Assembly (NCBI GenBank): GCA_025024175.1
Contig: QCXZ01000075.1
Span: 5,394,001 to 5,458,000 of the forward strand
Direction: 5' to 3'
DNA from: Rhyzopertha dominica
Taxonomy: Eukaryota > Arthropoda > Insecta > Coleoptera > Bostrichidae
Length of the DNA stretch: 64,000 bases
Shown here: positions 32,560-45,110 of the stretch, in pieces
How the letters are laid out: every line of letters begins with the position of its first letter
Position numbering within the stretch: position 1 is the stretch's first letter
The notes under the pieces: model-generated
What the model was told of the DNA's origin: nothing
The model's database searches: none
Seen by the model: only the letters and a program-made list of their open reading frames with translations
Made by a program: the position numbers and the translations under genes

Positions 32560-33790
32560 TAGAGTATTGAAGAAAAACTGTAGAAAAACTCCAATCAGAT
32601 CTCGATTGCCTTAAGCCAACCTTCAACACTTTCATCAACCGATGGATAGACGCAAAACCACCAGGCCATGCTGTACGGAAGCATCTATTGACCATATGTT
32701 CAATTGTTTGGGGCGGGTCTCCACATTCACAAGAAGCGCTGATAGATGGGTCCCAATTATTAAGAAAAAAGTTGCATTTCTCATGACCAGTGCGAAGGCG
32801 ATTCAGAGTGACCCAAGACTTTCTCGGGAGGTCAGCTCCGCCAGCTTTTCTGTAGGATCGTCTATAAACTGTTAATTGAATATATCATGTTTCTTAAGTT
32901 GCCATACAGAACACCACCCATCTTCAATGGTGTAATAAACACGAAGGAAATCTTCCGTCCACAGAGGTTTTCTGGAAGTTATCAAAGTTGTAGGTAGCTC
33001 TTACAGATCTCGAGAAATCAGAAACTCGTTGGGAGCTGATTGATATTTTTGCCCAGCTTTATATGTAGCAAACTATTTGCGAATCTCCGAAGGAGCAATG
33101 TTTGAAAGAATCAGAATGGAGTTGACTTATTTGTTCCAATGATTAGTCGCATTGCAGTATTTAGCTGAGTGTCAGTTTTTCCTGTGTGATGACTATTTCT
33201 CCAATCAGGAAAGCAGTACTCAGCAGTGTATAAAACAAGGCAGTTGCAGAAGTACGGAGTACACTTGCGGTTGCACCCCAACTTGTACCAGAAAGCTTAG
33301 GCAGGATATTACTTCTAGTCTGTAATGTTTTACTGATGTTCTAGATGTTTCTTGTACGTTAGAGATGTATCTAAAGTCACTCTGGGATATTTTGGCGAGA
33401 AGTTATCTTTGTGAATGATGTTATTTAACATAACTTGAAATTGTTTTGTCTGTTTGTTGAGATGAAAACACGTTACTTCTGTCTTTAAGGGATTAGGGCG
33501 CAAGCGCCTGGCTTTAAAAGATCAATTCATAATTTCGATGTCTCTTGAAAGGTTTTGTTCAGGTGCAAGGGCAATGCCATGTCGTCTGCATGCACAAATC
33601 TTATTTCCTTTTTTAAATACAGGTCCCACAATAACCAATTCGAGCTTATATGTGAATGCTGTTTCCAGTGATAGATTAATAATTCTTGACAATAGTGCAG
33701 ATATATAATCAGCTAGATGTTTTAATACCACACCAAAACACTGTCGTAAAACTGATATTGTATTTTTAGGAACATTCTGATGTTTTTTTT
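32560..33790 (-). pseudogene. LINE (jockey-like) ORF2 3' half, decayed
   Basis: Leftward reading gives a degraded ADD block (HADD-like CACRRHGIALAP) and ARRLRPNPLKTEVTCFHLNK near 33450-33530. SPKYPRVTLDTSLTYKKHLE follows near 33380-33430. LVLYTAEYCFPDWRNS and DTQLNTAMRLIIGTNKSTPF then lie near 33120-33260. The C-terminal part reads LPRKSWVTLNRLRTGHEKCN with a downstream zinc-knuckle-like CECGDPPQTIEHMVNRC (about 32690-32830) and ends near 32590. This combination is typical of the C-terminal half of one jockey-like LINE group. Several stops and shifts are present. The EN and early RT are absent. Confidence 0.75.
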
Positions 33791-34739
33791 TATTTCACTA
33801 ACTTCAACAGGATAGAGGTAACAGGTAAACCAGCAGTGCTTTACTTAAAAATTACTTGTATAATTAACCCGAGCCAAGATACTTTACTTTTATATCTGGT
33901 ATGTCAACTTGCCGCCATTTCTCACCCGAGTAGGGTGGAAGATAGGCTGTACGTATAAACCATTAAATGGCCATTTATTAGTTGTGGACTCTCAAGTATG
34001 TCAGTCAACTGACGAAAAAAGATTAACTTGCGTCTCGATTAGAAATAAAAGCTGGTCTACCATATAAAGGGGTATCTTGAATTTACTTAATTAACAACGG
34101 GAAAAGAAACCGGCCTATTGAATTTGTTAGAAAATTTTGCTTTAATATTTGCAGGCGAGAAACTTTTATTCCAACCATGTACAAACTTCGCATTGAATCT
34201 ACAAAAGCAATCGTCAGACAGAAACCAGAGAAGCTCTCGAAACTGACCGTACTTCGGAACCGGGTCAGTAGATGCTCCATTATTTAAAAAAGCTGCCCCT
34301 GATAATCGAAACGCGTGTGCGTGAGGCCCCGGCGAGACATAAATTAAACAAAAGGGAGCATGTGTTCTTTTGATGCGCGAAGCAGATTCCCGTTCAACTG
34401 GAAAACGCCCGAGCTCCACGTCAACAACGAACCGCTCGCTGCGTGTGTGGATTTGACTAATGTGCTCACCATTTTAAGCCGAAGATGACATGACAGCAGC
34501 ACGTGGCAGTGAGCTTTTTGCGGCTCTTTCGTGATCACAATAAGTAATATAAGTGTTGGCGGGCTAGAAATAAAGCACACGCGAGGCATTATGAGAGATC
34601 AGTTAACATTTTTAAAATGTGATAAGATTGAAAGAAATGATGCTTTGGAGAGGGCATCATCAAAATGCAGAATTTTTCCACCAGGCAGCTAACTAGCAAA
34701 GACGATATTAGTACTCCCCTCAAAGAACAAAAATTGCAT
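33791..34739. other. GC-richer island, no gene
   Basis: Bases 34080-34600 are among the most GC-rich of the window. Long frames exist on the minus strand (up to 110 codons) but show no domain, so I treat them as by-products of composition. Candidate conserved regulatory element. Confidence 0.3.
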
Positions 34740-36205
34740 TCTTTCATTCTCCTGTTTGAAGATAGTCCTAAGAAAACTCTAGAAAAGTCGAATCAAAGAA
34801 AGCATCCAGTTTTCTGGTAAATCAACGCTTATATAAAGTTCCTGTGCTGTCGAAAATTTTAGAAAAGATAGCTCCAAGGCAGATTTATGACTATGCCATA
34901 TCAAACAACATTATATCTTCTGCCCAGTCAGAATTTCGTAAAGGACATACTACAACATCTGTTTTAGCTGATGTCACGGATGATGTCTTTAGGGTAACTC
35001 AAATGCTTCGGGTCTAGTACTGTTCGACTTCTCCAAGGCATTTGATACCATAGATCATTGCTTGCTGTGTGCTAAATTACGCTATTATGGATTCGATGAT
35101 GTGGCTGTGGGTTTTTTTTAACTCATATCATCGTAGTCGATCCCAAATTGTAGTTTTCGGTGATAATATATCTAAAAGCCGCAAGGTTAAGTACTGGGCC
35201 CATTACTTTTTTTATATACACTGCAGACCTCCCAAACTGTGTTAAAAATTGTAGTATTCAGTGTTATGCAGATGACTGCGATATCCTGCGAGCTCGTGGA
35301 CCGTGACCTAAGGGAGCTGATTATTCTCGAAACAATAATTTAAAGTTAAACCCAGAAGTGTGCAGCAATGTTGTTCTGTCCAAATCGTTTGCGGGAAAGC
35401 ATATTGACAGATTTTAAAATTAATATTAATAATCAACAGCGTAAGAAACTTAAGTTTAACATTTGAAAACGATCTTCGTTTTATTACCGGTATAGTAAAG
35501 AAGGCTTATATAGCTTTGAAACTGCTGTATTGCAGGTATTTGATCAATTTCAGAATGTGAATCGTTAGTGTTTTACTCATGTCTGGATAAAATAACTAAG
35601 TTAAGATTACAGAAAATCCAGAATAGCTGTTGTAGATTCGTTTATCGCATACCCCGTGATGAAAGAGTGTCCCAAAGAATAGTGGCACTGGGTTGGCTTA
35701 GAGTAGATGATAATTATAGGTGTAGTTTGTCAGTGTTTTTCTTTAATATGTTGGTAACCTCCTCACCTCCATACCTTCGAGGCAAGTTTCGCTTTAGATC
35801 TGATGACATAAATGTTAATGTGAGGAATCTATCTTCACTATCAGTTCCTAGATATCGTACCACCTTTTTTCGCAGGTCATTTTCGTATACCTGTGTAATT
35901 ATATACAACAGTCTGCCTGAAAATCTGAAAATGCTTTCGTTACGCCAATTCCGAAAGCAGTTACTTTCGCAGTAATTTATATGCCTAGGTTAGTTTGTTA
36001 TTGTTATGTGATATAAATAAGTTTAGTATAAGCTATGTAGCTATGGATTGTTCGAAAGATTGTTCCACTACAATGTGCAACTACTGCTTGTTATTGTTCG
36101 TATTATTATAATTTGATTGTTGATTATGGCTTGTAGTAATGGAAAAGGTTGGGTTGAGTAGCCTTTGGCTAGACTTCGCCTTAATAAAGACGTATTGTTA
36201 TTATA
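34740..36205 (+). pseudogene. LINE (jockey/CR1-like) reverse transcriptase to 3' end, decayed
   Basis: The RT begins near 34840 with VPVLSKILEKIAPRQIYDYA and SAQSEFRKGHTTTSVLADVT. A frameshift gives DFSKAFDTIDH-like sequence near 35030. SRSQIVVFGDNISKSRKV follows, and the catalytic block CYADDCDIL lies at about 35263. The long C-terminal frame 35568-35975 carries LQKIQNSCCRFVYRI, ALGWLRVDDNYR and FSYTCVIIYNSLPENLK, the standard end of this LINE type. An AATAAA near 36183 and a short TTATTA tail near 36195 mark the 3' end. The VPQGSILGPLLF block is reduced to a recognisable GPI/GPLL-like trace near 35200. Confidence 0.8.
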
Positions 36206-36424
36206 TTATACTTATGGAGGACCAATGAATATCTGGATGCATTATTTCGATTTTCCAAGCAGATCAATTCGTAGAAAAAGAAACTTTACGTAGCATCCTT
36301 GTTTATTAGCTAAAGATTGGTAAGAAATTAATTTCTAAACTAGGGCGAAGTTGAATTTTTGAAAGATAGAATTAAACGAAAGTAACACTGTAATAGCAGA
36401 AGGCAATGGATAATGAACATATAA

Positions 36425-36790
36425 ATGGGATATTTAGAGGAACTACTTAACCCAGAAGGTGGAACAAATTACTCAAAATAAAAGAAAAACGAGTTACAGG
36501 GGGCTAAAGAGGAACAACAGAATGATATAAAAGAGAACGAAGTAAAAAGGAGACCATTGCTAATATAAAATTGCATGAGAAATGTTGAAAAGTATGGGAC
36601 CAGAAGGGAGGAAAGTGCTAACAAAAATATTTAATAAGGTATGGAATAAAGGGGCTGTACAGAAGGATTGGAGAATGACGATAATTGCACCAATACATAA
36701 AAAGGAGAAAAAAAGAATGTGGGAATTATAGAGCAGTTACTTTGTTAAGTATAGCAGCAAAGTATGAAAGACTGATGCATCAAAGTTACA
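36425..36790 (+). pseudogene. Fragment of another LINE reverse transcriptase
   Basis: One frame reads EMLKSMGPEGRKVLTKIFNK and VWNKGAVQKDWRMTIIAPIH, then after a shift ECGNYRAVTLLSIAAKVYER-like text. This is the early RT region (PxWxxAxIxPIxKKGD...NYRPIxLLxxxxKIxE). Upstream, YLEELLNPEG fits the EN-RT linker. The block style differs from the LINE just upstream, so it is a separate element cut at both ends. Confidence 0.65.
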
Positions 36791-38155
36791 CTTTTCGTAC
36801 TTGAAAACTAGGTTTTGTGAACTCTTGTCTTTACCTACACTACACTGCCATGTTCAATCGCTCTTTTACTTACAACTACGAAATATTTAATTCTAGTTCT
36901 CATAAAAGGGTGTAGATCTATTAAATTTGGATCGCAGTATGGGGGTCCAAAGCCTTCGCATTTATTAATTTTGGATTGAATCCATTGTTCTTTTTGCATT
37001 TTGTTTTCCCATGATTATGACCCGTCTATATTTTTTTTCCTTTTTTTATAGCGCAATCATGGAGACCGGCACATTGGGTATTTCTTCGAAAGACATAAAT
37101 TTAATACACGAATTAAGATACAAATGAGGATTATTATAGGGTCCTTGTCATATATCATATTATGTTTACTTTATTAAAAAGAGACTTTTTTAACGCAACT
37201 GCAGGTATCTATAAGTGCCTATACGATTAATCTCTAAAAAATTAAATTCTATAAAACAAATGCTTTATAATTGTTTTTCAAGATAATGTAATTATATGAC
37301 ATAATAGAAACCTGTATGAGTCTATAAGAATAAAATGAAATAATNTTTCTCGCCACTCCCCACTAATGGTTCTCATTTTTTTTCTATCTACTTTACTCAT
37401 GATATTAGTTTTTCAAACCATTCAAGAAATATTTTATATATTATTCTGTAGTGCTTGGACATGCTGTATAATTTTTTACACAGAAGAAAACAGAGTTATT
37501 TAATGTATAGAATTTATTCCAAGTACCGTACATTATATACACCTTAAAAATGTTATATTAGGTAAATTTAATTAATTTTCAGGTATGTGCCTCCCAACTC
37601 GAGATAAAAACCCTGAATTCCCATAAACACGTCATAGAAATAATCACATGCTGTACGTAAAATCATTAGTGTTTAAAATCAAAAAGCAGGTATTGAAGTA
37701 ACTGATCAAAGATGACTTTTCCACGTTTAAATTAAAAAGTTCGATTCCATTTGAAAGTTGAAGGGGAAACCTTGGAAATAATTAAGTATTTTCCCCATTT
37801 CGCGGTTTACCCACCCGTAAACAGCGGAATGGAAAACAAATTCAAACCAATAAATTGCGGCGTGTTCATTTTTGTTGTACCTAGCTGGATCTGCTTTGTC
37901 GAGAGGGTTTAGACGGTAGAGAATACAGCCATAAATTTTGTACGTGATACACTGCGGAGATTTATCGCTCTAGGGTTCCTTATTCGATCCGATTTTTTTA
38001 CAGTTCCGGTGGTGAGCTTTTTCTGACTATGAAACGAAACTGTGAAAAAGGAACTATGTTGTTTAAGTTATTTATTTCATAGGATAGCTATTAGATACAA
38101 GGAATGTCCATAATAAAGGTTCAAGTAAGTCGGTGATGGTTTTTGTTGTGTTGTA
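36791..38155. other. Spacer with an island, nothing coding
   Basis: A GC-richer, non-repetitive stretch lies at about 37780-38030. The remainder is AT-rich. No gene or RNA recognised. One ambiguous base lies near 37345. Confidence 0.25.
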
Positions 38156-38163
38156 CGTATGTC

Positions 38164-39592
38164 CATGGGCGTATCAAAGGGCGGGTAAGGGGGTAGCTGC
38201 CCCCCCCTGGACCTGGGTTGCCAACTCTGGACCCTTCCAATTTCCCATACATTTAGCTGGTTAATTATGTGTGTACACCTAAAAATTGTCTTACAAAATT
38301 GTAAATACAGTAACATTCATAGGCAAGTGTATTTCACAATTTTCATGCAGAACTCATATTTGACCCTTGCAAATGACCTCCTCGAATAAATCGTTGTCAA
38401 ATGGTTTCCAAGCTTAATCAAAGCCGTGTGGTTTTGAAGTTGTAACTGCAACATTCTTGTTGTTACGAATCGTTGTCTTAGGGCCGATATAGCTTTAAAA
38501 GGCTATCTTGGTCAGGATGAGTCATAACATGATTTCTGCTTAGTTCAGCTCTTCTACCTTTCCCTGTAAAGATTGTTCAACTAACTAGTGTTATATGGAA
38601 TCACATCAGAATCTGTCATATAGTCGATGATAACTCTAGCTTTTGGTACCAAATTTCTAAATTCACATTACAGTTTGACAATTAATACGAAAAAACAAAA
38701 AAAAACTAAAAATCCATCCGAACTCACGTTTATGAAAGTCAATTTATTTAATATAAGTTTTAGGAATCCAGTAAAAGCATTATCAGCACCAATTAAAACC
38801 CGGTGTGTTGTTAAAAATGCAATTAAATATATTTCAGTTTATTTAAATGAAGCTTAATTTGGTTAAAATATTAAGTAGTCGGTTAATTTTTGAGACCAAT
38901 GCACTGGCGATCTAAGAAGGTTGGCTTGGCGCATAATGCTGAGGCATTTGTCATTCTGAGTTTTAATAATGTTAGTTATCCATCGAGTCTCTTTCCCTGG
39001 AGAGTAAAAATTACTGAAATTGTATCTTTAACACCTATACATATGAACTTCCAGCTTAAATCTCTAAAGCTTCTGGTGTGAGAAGTTGAAACTGTACTAA
39101 AAGCGCATCGGTTAATGCATTAGTCTTTGATATGTGTTAATTCTAAATCAAAAATCGTGTACCTATTAGTAGAACTGTTAAGGTGAAATTTATTTTCCTT
39201 TGGTACTTCGTATGATATCATTATACATTATGTGGATCAAGGATCTTTATTCTCCCAAATAAAATGTATTATCTCATTTTTTGTTAAACGCTAGAGCGAT
39301 GCAACCGAATGTGCCTTACCTGAGTTCATCAATAACGCAATTAGTAATAAAGAGGCTTTGTATGATCAGTGTACATAGAAGACATATAAATAATTTGGGT
39401 CTTTATCTCAGAGAAGATGTTTTAAGTCACGTTGCAGAAAATCCACGAAGATTATTCATGGAATAAATACTTCATTAATTACTTAAGTACCTATATCTTA
39501 TAAACATTTATTATTTCTATATATGTTGAATTATACTCTACAGGACGTTCCTGCATTGGATCCCCCTAGACCAAAAGCTGGGCACGCCCATG
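38164..39592 (+). mobile_element. Probable hAT transposon, degraded
   Basis: The ends are short inverted repeats, CATGGGCGT at 38164 and its complement ending at 39592. They are flanked by the eight-base segments CGTATGTC and CGTATTCC, matching at six of eight positions, consistent with an old 8-bp target duplication. A G-rich run (GGGCGGGTAAGGGGG) follows the left end, as in many insect hAT elements of the TTF/ZMYM-associated type. A hAT C-terminal-like frame lies inside at 39281-39466. Confidence 0.55.
39281..39466 (+). pseudogene. hAT transposase C-terminal fragment
   Basis: Reads LVIKRLCMISVHRRHINNLG followed by LREDVLSHVAENPRRLFM and a stop. It resembles the extreme C-terminus of hAT transposases, where the dimerisation region ends RLxxLSIHRD...V...F...RRLxF. 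The position about 130 bp before the right terminus of the element supports the call. The catalytic residues are not recognisable upstream. Confidence 0.45.
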
Positions 39593-39989
39593 CGTATTCC
39601 TAGTACAGGTACAATTAACTGACTAACAGAACTCTCATTTGTGTCGATTACCAAAGTGGTCACACGAGCTTCGTTCCTTTTGTCTGCATATGTATCAATT
39701 CTTCCATTTTTCTCTAGATTCCCGTTATTACAGTGAGATCACTTCGAATTTATAAGTTATGACCATGAAGGAACAAGAGGAATTATTTAATTCTTTTTAC
39801 GAATTAAGTAACTCAAAATGAATAAATACATTTCTTTTTACATACTACTGACGAATGTAACACCAAAAGACCCAAAACTGGTGAATCACTTAGAATATTT
39901 ACTTTCAAGCATTACTTTAGTATTAATAACCACAGATTTACCAGTTTACCAATATTATCATTTGACCTCCAAAATGTAAGTAATTACTC
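39593..39989. other. Short spacer, nothing recognised
   Basis: AT-rich with no coding or repeat signal. Confidence 0.25.
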
Positions 39990-40570
39990 TGACTATTACA
40001 AATGTAGGAAATTTCCTTTATCTGCAGAAATTAACATGTAACAGTTTGACAAGACACTTTTTAAAGACTTTAAACGTATATAATGGAATATACTGGGGGA
40101 CGTACCAGAAAGGATACAAATTTTGACTAGAGTTATAAATGATAAAGATATAACAGAAATAATTACATGGAGTGATTCCTGTGTACCTCAGAACAGTAAC
40201 AGCATTATGTCTTATGGAACTGTTACATTTATGAAGTACTCTCTTCTGGACATTCAGCAATTCAAGGAGTTGATAATACACACAGTCGAATTGACAAAAA
40301 ATTAAAAAGTAATGATACTTTTGATATTTCTCCAGTAGGATTTATGAAAAAAAAACTATTCATCCAAAATTTCAGTTTATTCACATGCAACCAAACGATT
40401 TGGGAAATTCAGTAAGAATGTATAAAAGCACGCTTTGGTTATAAACAAATTTCGTATTCCAAAGCTATTGCCTTGAAATTAAAAAAAAATTATCTGGTAT
40501 AGACTATAAAACAGAATATAATTCGGATATTCCGGTTGTTTCCGTTATATAAAAAAAGAGTTTCGCCGAG
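39990..40570 (+). pseudogene. Fragment of a recurrent DDE/DUF7869-like insect protein
   Basis: The readable part is ILTRVINDKDITEIITWSDS, CVPQNSNSIMSY and, after a shift, GHSAIQGVDNTHSRIDKKL and FDISPVGFM. The pattern (I)WSD(S/N)C..QN.N...M followed by EPGHS...(D)..H..I is familiar from large insect protein families of probable transposon origin carrying a DUF7869-type, possibly DDE-like, domain. The segment then continues IHPKFQFIHMQPNDLGNS and LSGIDYKTEYNSDIPVV with stops. No termini recognised. Moderate confidence in the family, high confidence that it is broken. Confidence 0.42.
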
Positions 40571-42070
40571 GTCAGTTGTAAAATTTATAGTTATATTAGG
40601 AACCAAAAATTATAATATAAGCCTCCGAAATAAACCCTGACAAACAAATAATCATGAAAATATTATAAAGTGATTTTGAAGCTAAATTAATATCAAATAA
40701 TATTATAAAATTATTCTTTTGTTTGTTTAAATTTTTAAAAACTTTTTTAATGCATTGTGTTTAGAATAATAAAATTGCAATCTTATGTGCAGTAATAATA
40801 CATCTCATATATAGTTGTTTATTATGATACACAAAAAAATATATATATTATTTATAGAAGTTTGTTTTTTAATATTTTGTCTTATCATCTTATGTGAAAA
40901 AGGTTAATTTATAAAGGTATTATTTTTAAGAAGTTTGAATCTGTTAAGTGTGTTTATCGAAATCTTAAGCGTTTGAAATAATAAAAATGTTTTTTTTAAA
41001 CAATTTTGTTTTATTTAAACATACAATAGCGCGTAGAACTCAAAGGTTTCGAATTATTTATCTTCTTAAAGGTACAATGGTCCTAACTGATGACATTCGT
41101 GATTTTTTTATCTTATTAATCATTACACTTTCAAGCAGAAAATTGCCAGAAAAAAATTTGGACAATTTCTAAGATAAAAAATAAGCCATGCTAAAAGTTT
41201 AATCATTGTGTCCGCAAAAACACTATCAATTTTCACTCTGCTTCCTTGAACATTGTCCTAGACAACAGTTAGAACCCGCGATTTACTATCAGTATAGGTA
41301 ATTCAGATGCAAATGCAACTGCTGATACACATTTAAAACGTTATGCCGAAAGCAACAAATTCAGACTATTTTCTAAGTTTCTTAGGAATTTATTACGCAT
41401 AACGCAGTAAATACCATCCATTGACTAGAGTAATTGGAAAACTTGCGATTTGTTAGTTTTCGCAAGATTTACTTACGTATTCAAAGGTTCTCCAACTCGC
41501 CGCAACTTTGGTAAAGTGAATTAGGAAGTTTAGCATTAAACACGGAACTGGCTTTACTCGCAGGTAGTACTTGTTTATGTGCCCTGCATTCCATTAAAGA
41601 TTAAAGTAACTTGAAAAGTTGTTTCACTAGGCCAAACCAGTTTAATTTCTTTCCAGTTAAGTCATTAATAACAACAAAATAAATATTTTATTATCGTTCG
41701 TTTTTGACTTGGAATCATTCCCGCTGCTTACTGAAGTCATGCACAGGGTGAAAAATTTTGCTTATCTAAATACATACAGGTATTATAGAAGAAAAGTAAT
41801 TAATAAGTCATGCTAAACGGTCACAAATTCCATCGCCCACAAAGATTTCGAGATGTCGTTCGCCAAACTGGAAGAATTCACAAGAAAATTTCTGTTGAAC
41901 GCATCAAATCCTGCAATTATTTTGGGTGTTGAAGAATATTTCTTTCTTAAAGGTAGTTACTAAGTCGCAACTCACACGGCGATCAGCAAGAGATTGCAAG
42001 TCAAGAGCCACCACAATGGCGCATGCCAGTATGCCCTTAAAGACCATACTCGTATAAACGACGCGTATTC
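40571..42070. other. AT-rich spacer followed by a GC-richer island
   Basis: Bases 40571-41220 are extremely AT-rich with no feature. Bases 41230-41640 are GC-richer and non-repetitive, with a POU octamer ATGCAAAT at 41307-41314. This is a candidate regulatory element. Confidence 0.3.
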
Positions 42071-42074
42071 CATA

Positions 42075-42800
42075 ATGGAACGTCCTAAAGCCGTATATGT
42101 ATAAGCTTTTTTATAGCAGAGACAGAAAAGCACCTACAGTTTTTCAACATAAAACCTAACAACACAAACCCAAACCAACAACTTCTGAGAAAATTTCTTA
42201 TGACGCTTAAACAGCACCTCAGGATCCACGTCTCTACCTTTTTGCAATAGTAAGACTATTCGCTGTGTTGCTACTGTCCCATGAGAAATATGATTCATCA
42301 TCAATAATCACTTCTAGCCCATTTGAAGGAGCAGCTAGGCGCATCAACTTTGTTTTTGTTCCACTTTTTGTTTTTCCGTACAATTGTGTGCTGTTTTCCT
42401 TCGTACTAATAAAACATTTTCGCTTTTCAAAATTTTGTTGACATCGTTTTTGTCGATGTCGTATTTTCTACCTAATTTTCTGAGAGAAACTCCAAGTTTA
42501 CCGTGCGCAAGTTCAACCACAGCTTATCTTTTCTGTTTCGGCATTTTATTAGCAGGCCTTCCAGAACCTTGCTTCCTAACTCTACACGTTTAGAAATATC
42601 ATACGTGATCCGCTGAGGAACCCCCATTGCATGGAAGTGATTGACAACATCCGATTTTTTATGATTTTCGTGTTGCTCAATATAGCCGGCAATAATTTCA
42701 CGACGCTTATTTTCCTTCACTCGCTGCATAATCCTTTGGAATAAATCAAATAACTTTAAACTTTTTTTACTTATATTGTTAAGATGACGTTTAGGGAGAT
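42075..42800 (-). pseudogene. Tc1/mariner-like transposase relic inserted in a LINE
   Basis: Leftward reading starts MQRVKENKRREIIAGYIEQH and HKKSDVVNHFHAMGVPQRIT, a helix-turn-helix DNA-binding start. After a frameshift near 42560, KMPKQKRQ-like and KLGRKYDIDKNDVNKIL form the second DNA-binding part. The first catalytic block IIDDESYFSW lies near 42285. KRHKKFSQKLLVWVCV follows near 42200. Later blocks are too decayed to place the remaining acidic residues. It begins directly after a LINE fragment on the same strand (42812-43051), suggesting insertion into that LINE. TIRs were not found. Confidence 0.6.
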
Positions 42801-42811
42801 GTGAGTTCAAT

Positions 42812-43051
42812 TTAGTAGCTGAGATCTTGTGCGGATTTTTTTCCCCACACCCTTATTTGNTAACGCAGTTCTTGAGNAAAGTACCTAGGAAAGCTCGATG
42901 TACTCAATCCCTTGNCCGGTGTAAATCTAGCTATGCAACAATTAACATATTCATAAAGCAACTCGGTAATTGTCTCAACATCAAGACCATTCAATAGAAG
43001 AGAATGAACTGCTAATAGCAGTAAAGTCAGTACGTCTAAAACGTAAGACAT
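42812..43051 (-). pseudogene. LINE endonuclease-RT linker fragment
   Basis: The frame reads GLDVETITELLYEYVNCCIA and then FPRYF.QELR.QIRVWGKKSA. This matches the region between endonuclease and RT in jockey/CR1-like LINEs (a helical segment, FPxWFSxEL, then a lysine-rich KKxAH stretch). Three ambiguous bases lie inside. It is interrupted on its 3' side by the Tc1-like relic. Confidence 0.5.
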
Positions 43052-43349
43052 CCAATTAGTCGAACCTTATCATAGAATAATGAAAATGGTACCTAGTACA
43101 GCATAATTTTAGAATAATATATAGTTTTTCCATTTGCTATGTGATTGCGCCTATTTGTGGCAATTTTACAAACCTTTAAATATTTTCCACCAATTTATCG
43201 TGGCCGGTTTAGTGATAAATAGTATAGTATAGCCTTAACTCGATATAAACATTCTAGAACAGTCGGTTGCTGGAATTATTACAAATCCCTCAGAAATTTG
43301 GTAAACTAAACCATCAATTTAGAAAAAAAAAGCTTATCTCCGGTATCGC

Positions 43350-45110
43350 GTGTCGAGTTTGGGAAGGCACAAATTGTTTGCCGAGATAAAATCTTTGGGT
43401 GTCAATTTAAAAAATTCTAAGTCTAGTCCTATTCCTGCCAGTTTGGGTTCTCCTAATGAATATAACAAATTTCTTTTGGATCTACCAGCTAAAAACTTTA
43501 TCCCCGAGCCTTCATTGATACATAATTATGCTAATAGTAAAATAACGGCATCTTCCCTAAATTTTGTATTCTCTAATGAAAGTGAAATAAAGAAAATCAT
43601 ATTATCATTCAAGTCTAATTCTACTAGTCTCGACAATATAAAAATGTCAGAATGCTGGTTCACGCTTTCCCTGTAGTTCTCCCGTATTTGACACATTTAA
43701 TCAATGTCTGCATTGGTGAAAGCGTCGTCCCTGACTGTTGGAAGAGATCCTTAGCGATACCCATTCCTAAAAACAACACCCCCTGTGAATATAAGGATCT
43801 TCGGCCTATAAGCATACTGCCTGTGCTCTCCAANGTTCTGGAGAAAATAATATCGTTATCAAATTTAATTTGCTACCTGATCTGGTTTCAGGAAGGGTTG
43901 CGGCTGTGAGACAGCATTGTTGAACATAACTGGATGGTGGTCAAATGTGTTTGCTTGTGCTCCTGGATTATACCAGAGCATTTGACACGCTAAACCATAG
44001 CTTGCTTATCGCCAATCTGCACTATTTATGTTTGGGGTCTGATGCCTTATCATGGTTTGAGAGCTACTTCGCCGATAGATTCCAGACTGTGAATATCGAA
44101 AATGCCTTGTCCCAACCGTGTAGAGCATCTAGTGGTGTTCCGCAGGGGTCGATCTTGGGTCCTCTAGTTTTCACTTTGTACACATCTGTATTAGTCTCGA
44201 CTGTAAAGCACGGAGAGTGCCATTTTTACGCGGATGACACTCAAATATTATTCTGTTTCAATAAAGAAAATCTTCCCGCAATGAAAGAAAATATAAATAG
44301 TGATTTGAATCAACTATCTAAAGCCTCGGAAGAACATTCTCTTTGCATTAATCCTTCAAAATCCAAGATGATCCTCTTTGGTGCTCCAAATCCTTCAGCA
44401 TATAATAATATAATAGAGCATCTCGTCATACAAATTGAAAATAATACCCTGGAAACAGTAAGTTGCGTTAACAATTTGGGATTGTTGCTGGATAATAAAT
44501 TACGCATTGTTTAACATATCAGCTCACTTATTGATAGATCTTTCTGCAACCTGAAAGCAATCTACGACACTTTTTAAATTTAAAACAAAATGGTTTTGTC
44601 TGTGTTTAATTTTGCTGACTCTGTTTTGGTCCGTGTTTAAATTTTGAGTGTTTCAGGAGAATACAGATGGTAAAGGAGATCATGTCACTCACAAACGCAT
44701 TATGGTTCCGTGGCTGAGCATGTCCGACAGAAGAAGGCTTCACTTTGTTCGTGTCATAGAATAATCTCAAACAAAACTCCACCCTACCTTTGCAATAAAA
44801 TCAAATTTCGGACGGATATACATAATATTAATATTAGGCGTAAAGATGTACTTTCGATTCCGGCACATAAACGTAGTTTCTTTAAACGTTTCTTTTCTTA
44901 CAATATCTGCAATTTGTATAACTCTGTCCCATTACAGCTAAAGTCTAAGTCATGGAGTCATTTCAAAAAGAATATTTACTAGTTCAACTGAGCAGGAATG
45001 AACTCCAATTTATCAGTTACTGAGTCACTTTGCACATCTTCTGGTATAGTGTTTAATAATTTAAGCAATTGTACACTTAACATTTATCCTAATAAATGAA
45101 TGAAGAAAAG
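43350..45110 (+). pseudogene. LINE (CR1/jockey-like) reverse transcriptase to 3' end
   Basis: Starts in the linker (SLGRHKLFAEIKSLGVNLKN). LPYLTHLINVCIGESVVPDC, then WKRSLAIPIPKN and DLRPISILPVLS follow after a shift near 43660. One more shift leads to LLVLLDYTRAFDTLNHSLLI, SSGVPQGSILGPLVFTLYTS and the catalytic HFYADDTQILFCF (about 44220-44255), then LCINPSKSKMILFGAP and CVNNLGLLLDNKL. After stops near 44512-44640 the C-terminal end reads RIISNKTPPYLCNKIKFRTD and SYNICNLYNSVPLQLK to TAG 44980. An AATAAA near 45092 may be the polyadenylation signal. The RT core is the best-preserved LINE domain in the window, but the endonuclease is missing. Confidence 0.85.

Noticed and set aside
34083..34589. 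Minus-strand frames of 65-110 codons
   Set aside because: Several overlapping frames on the same strand in a GC-rich stretch, none with a domain; likely chance.
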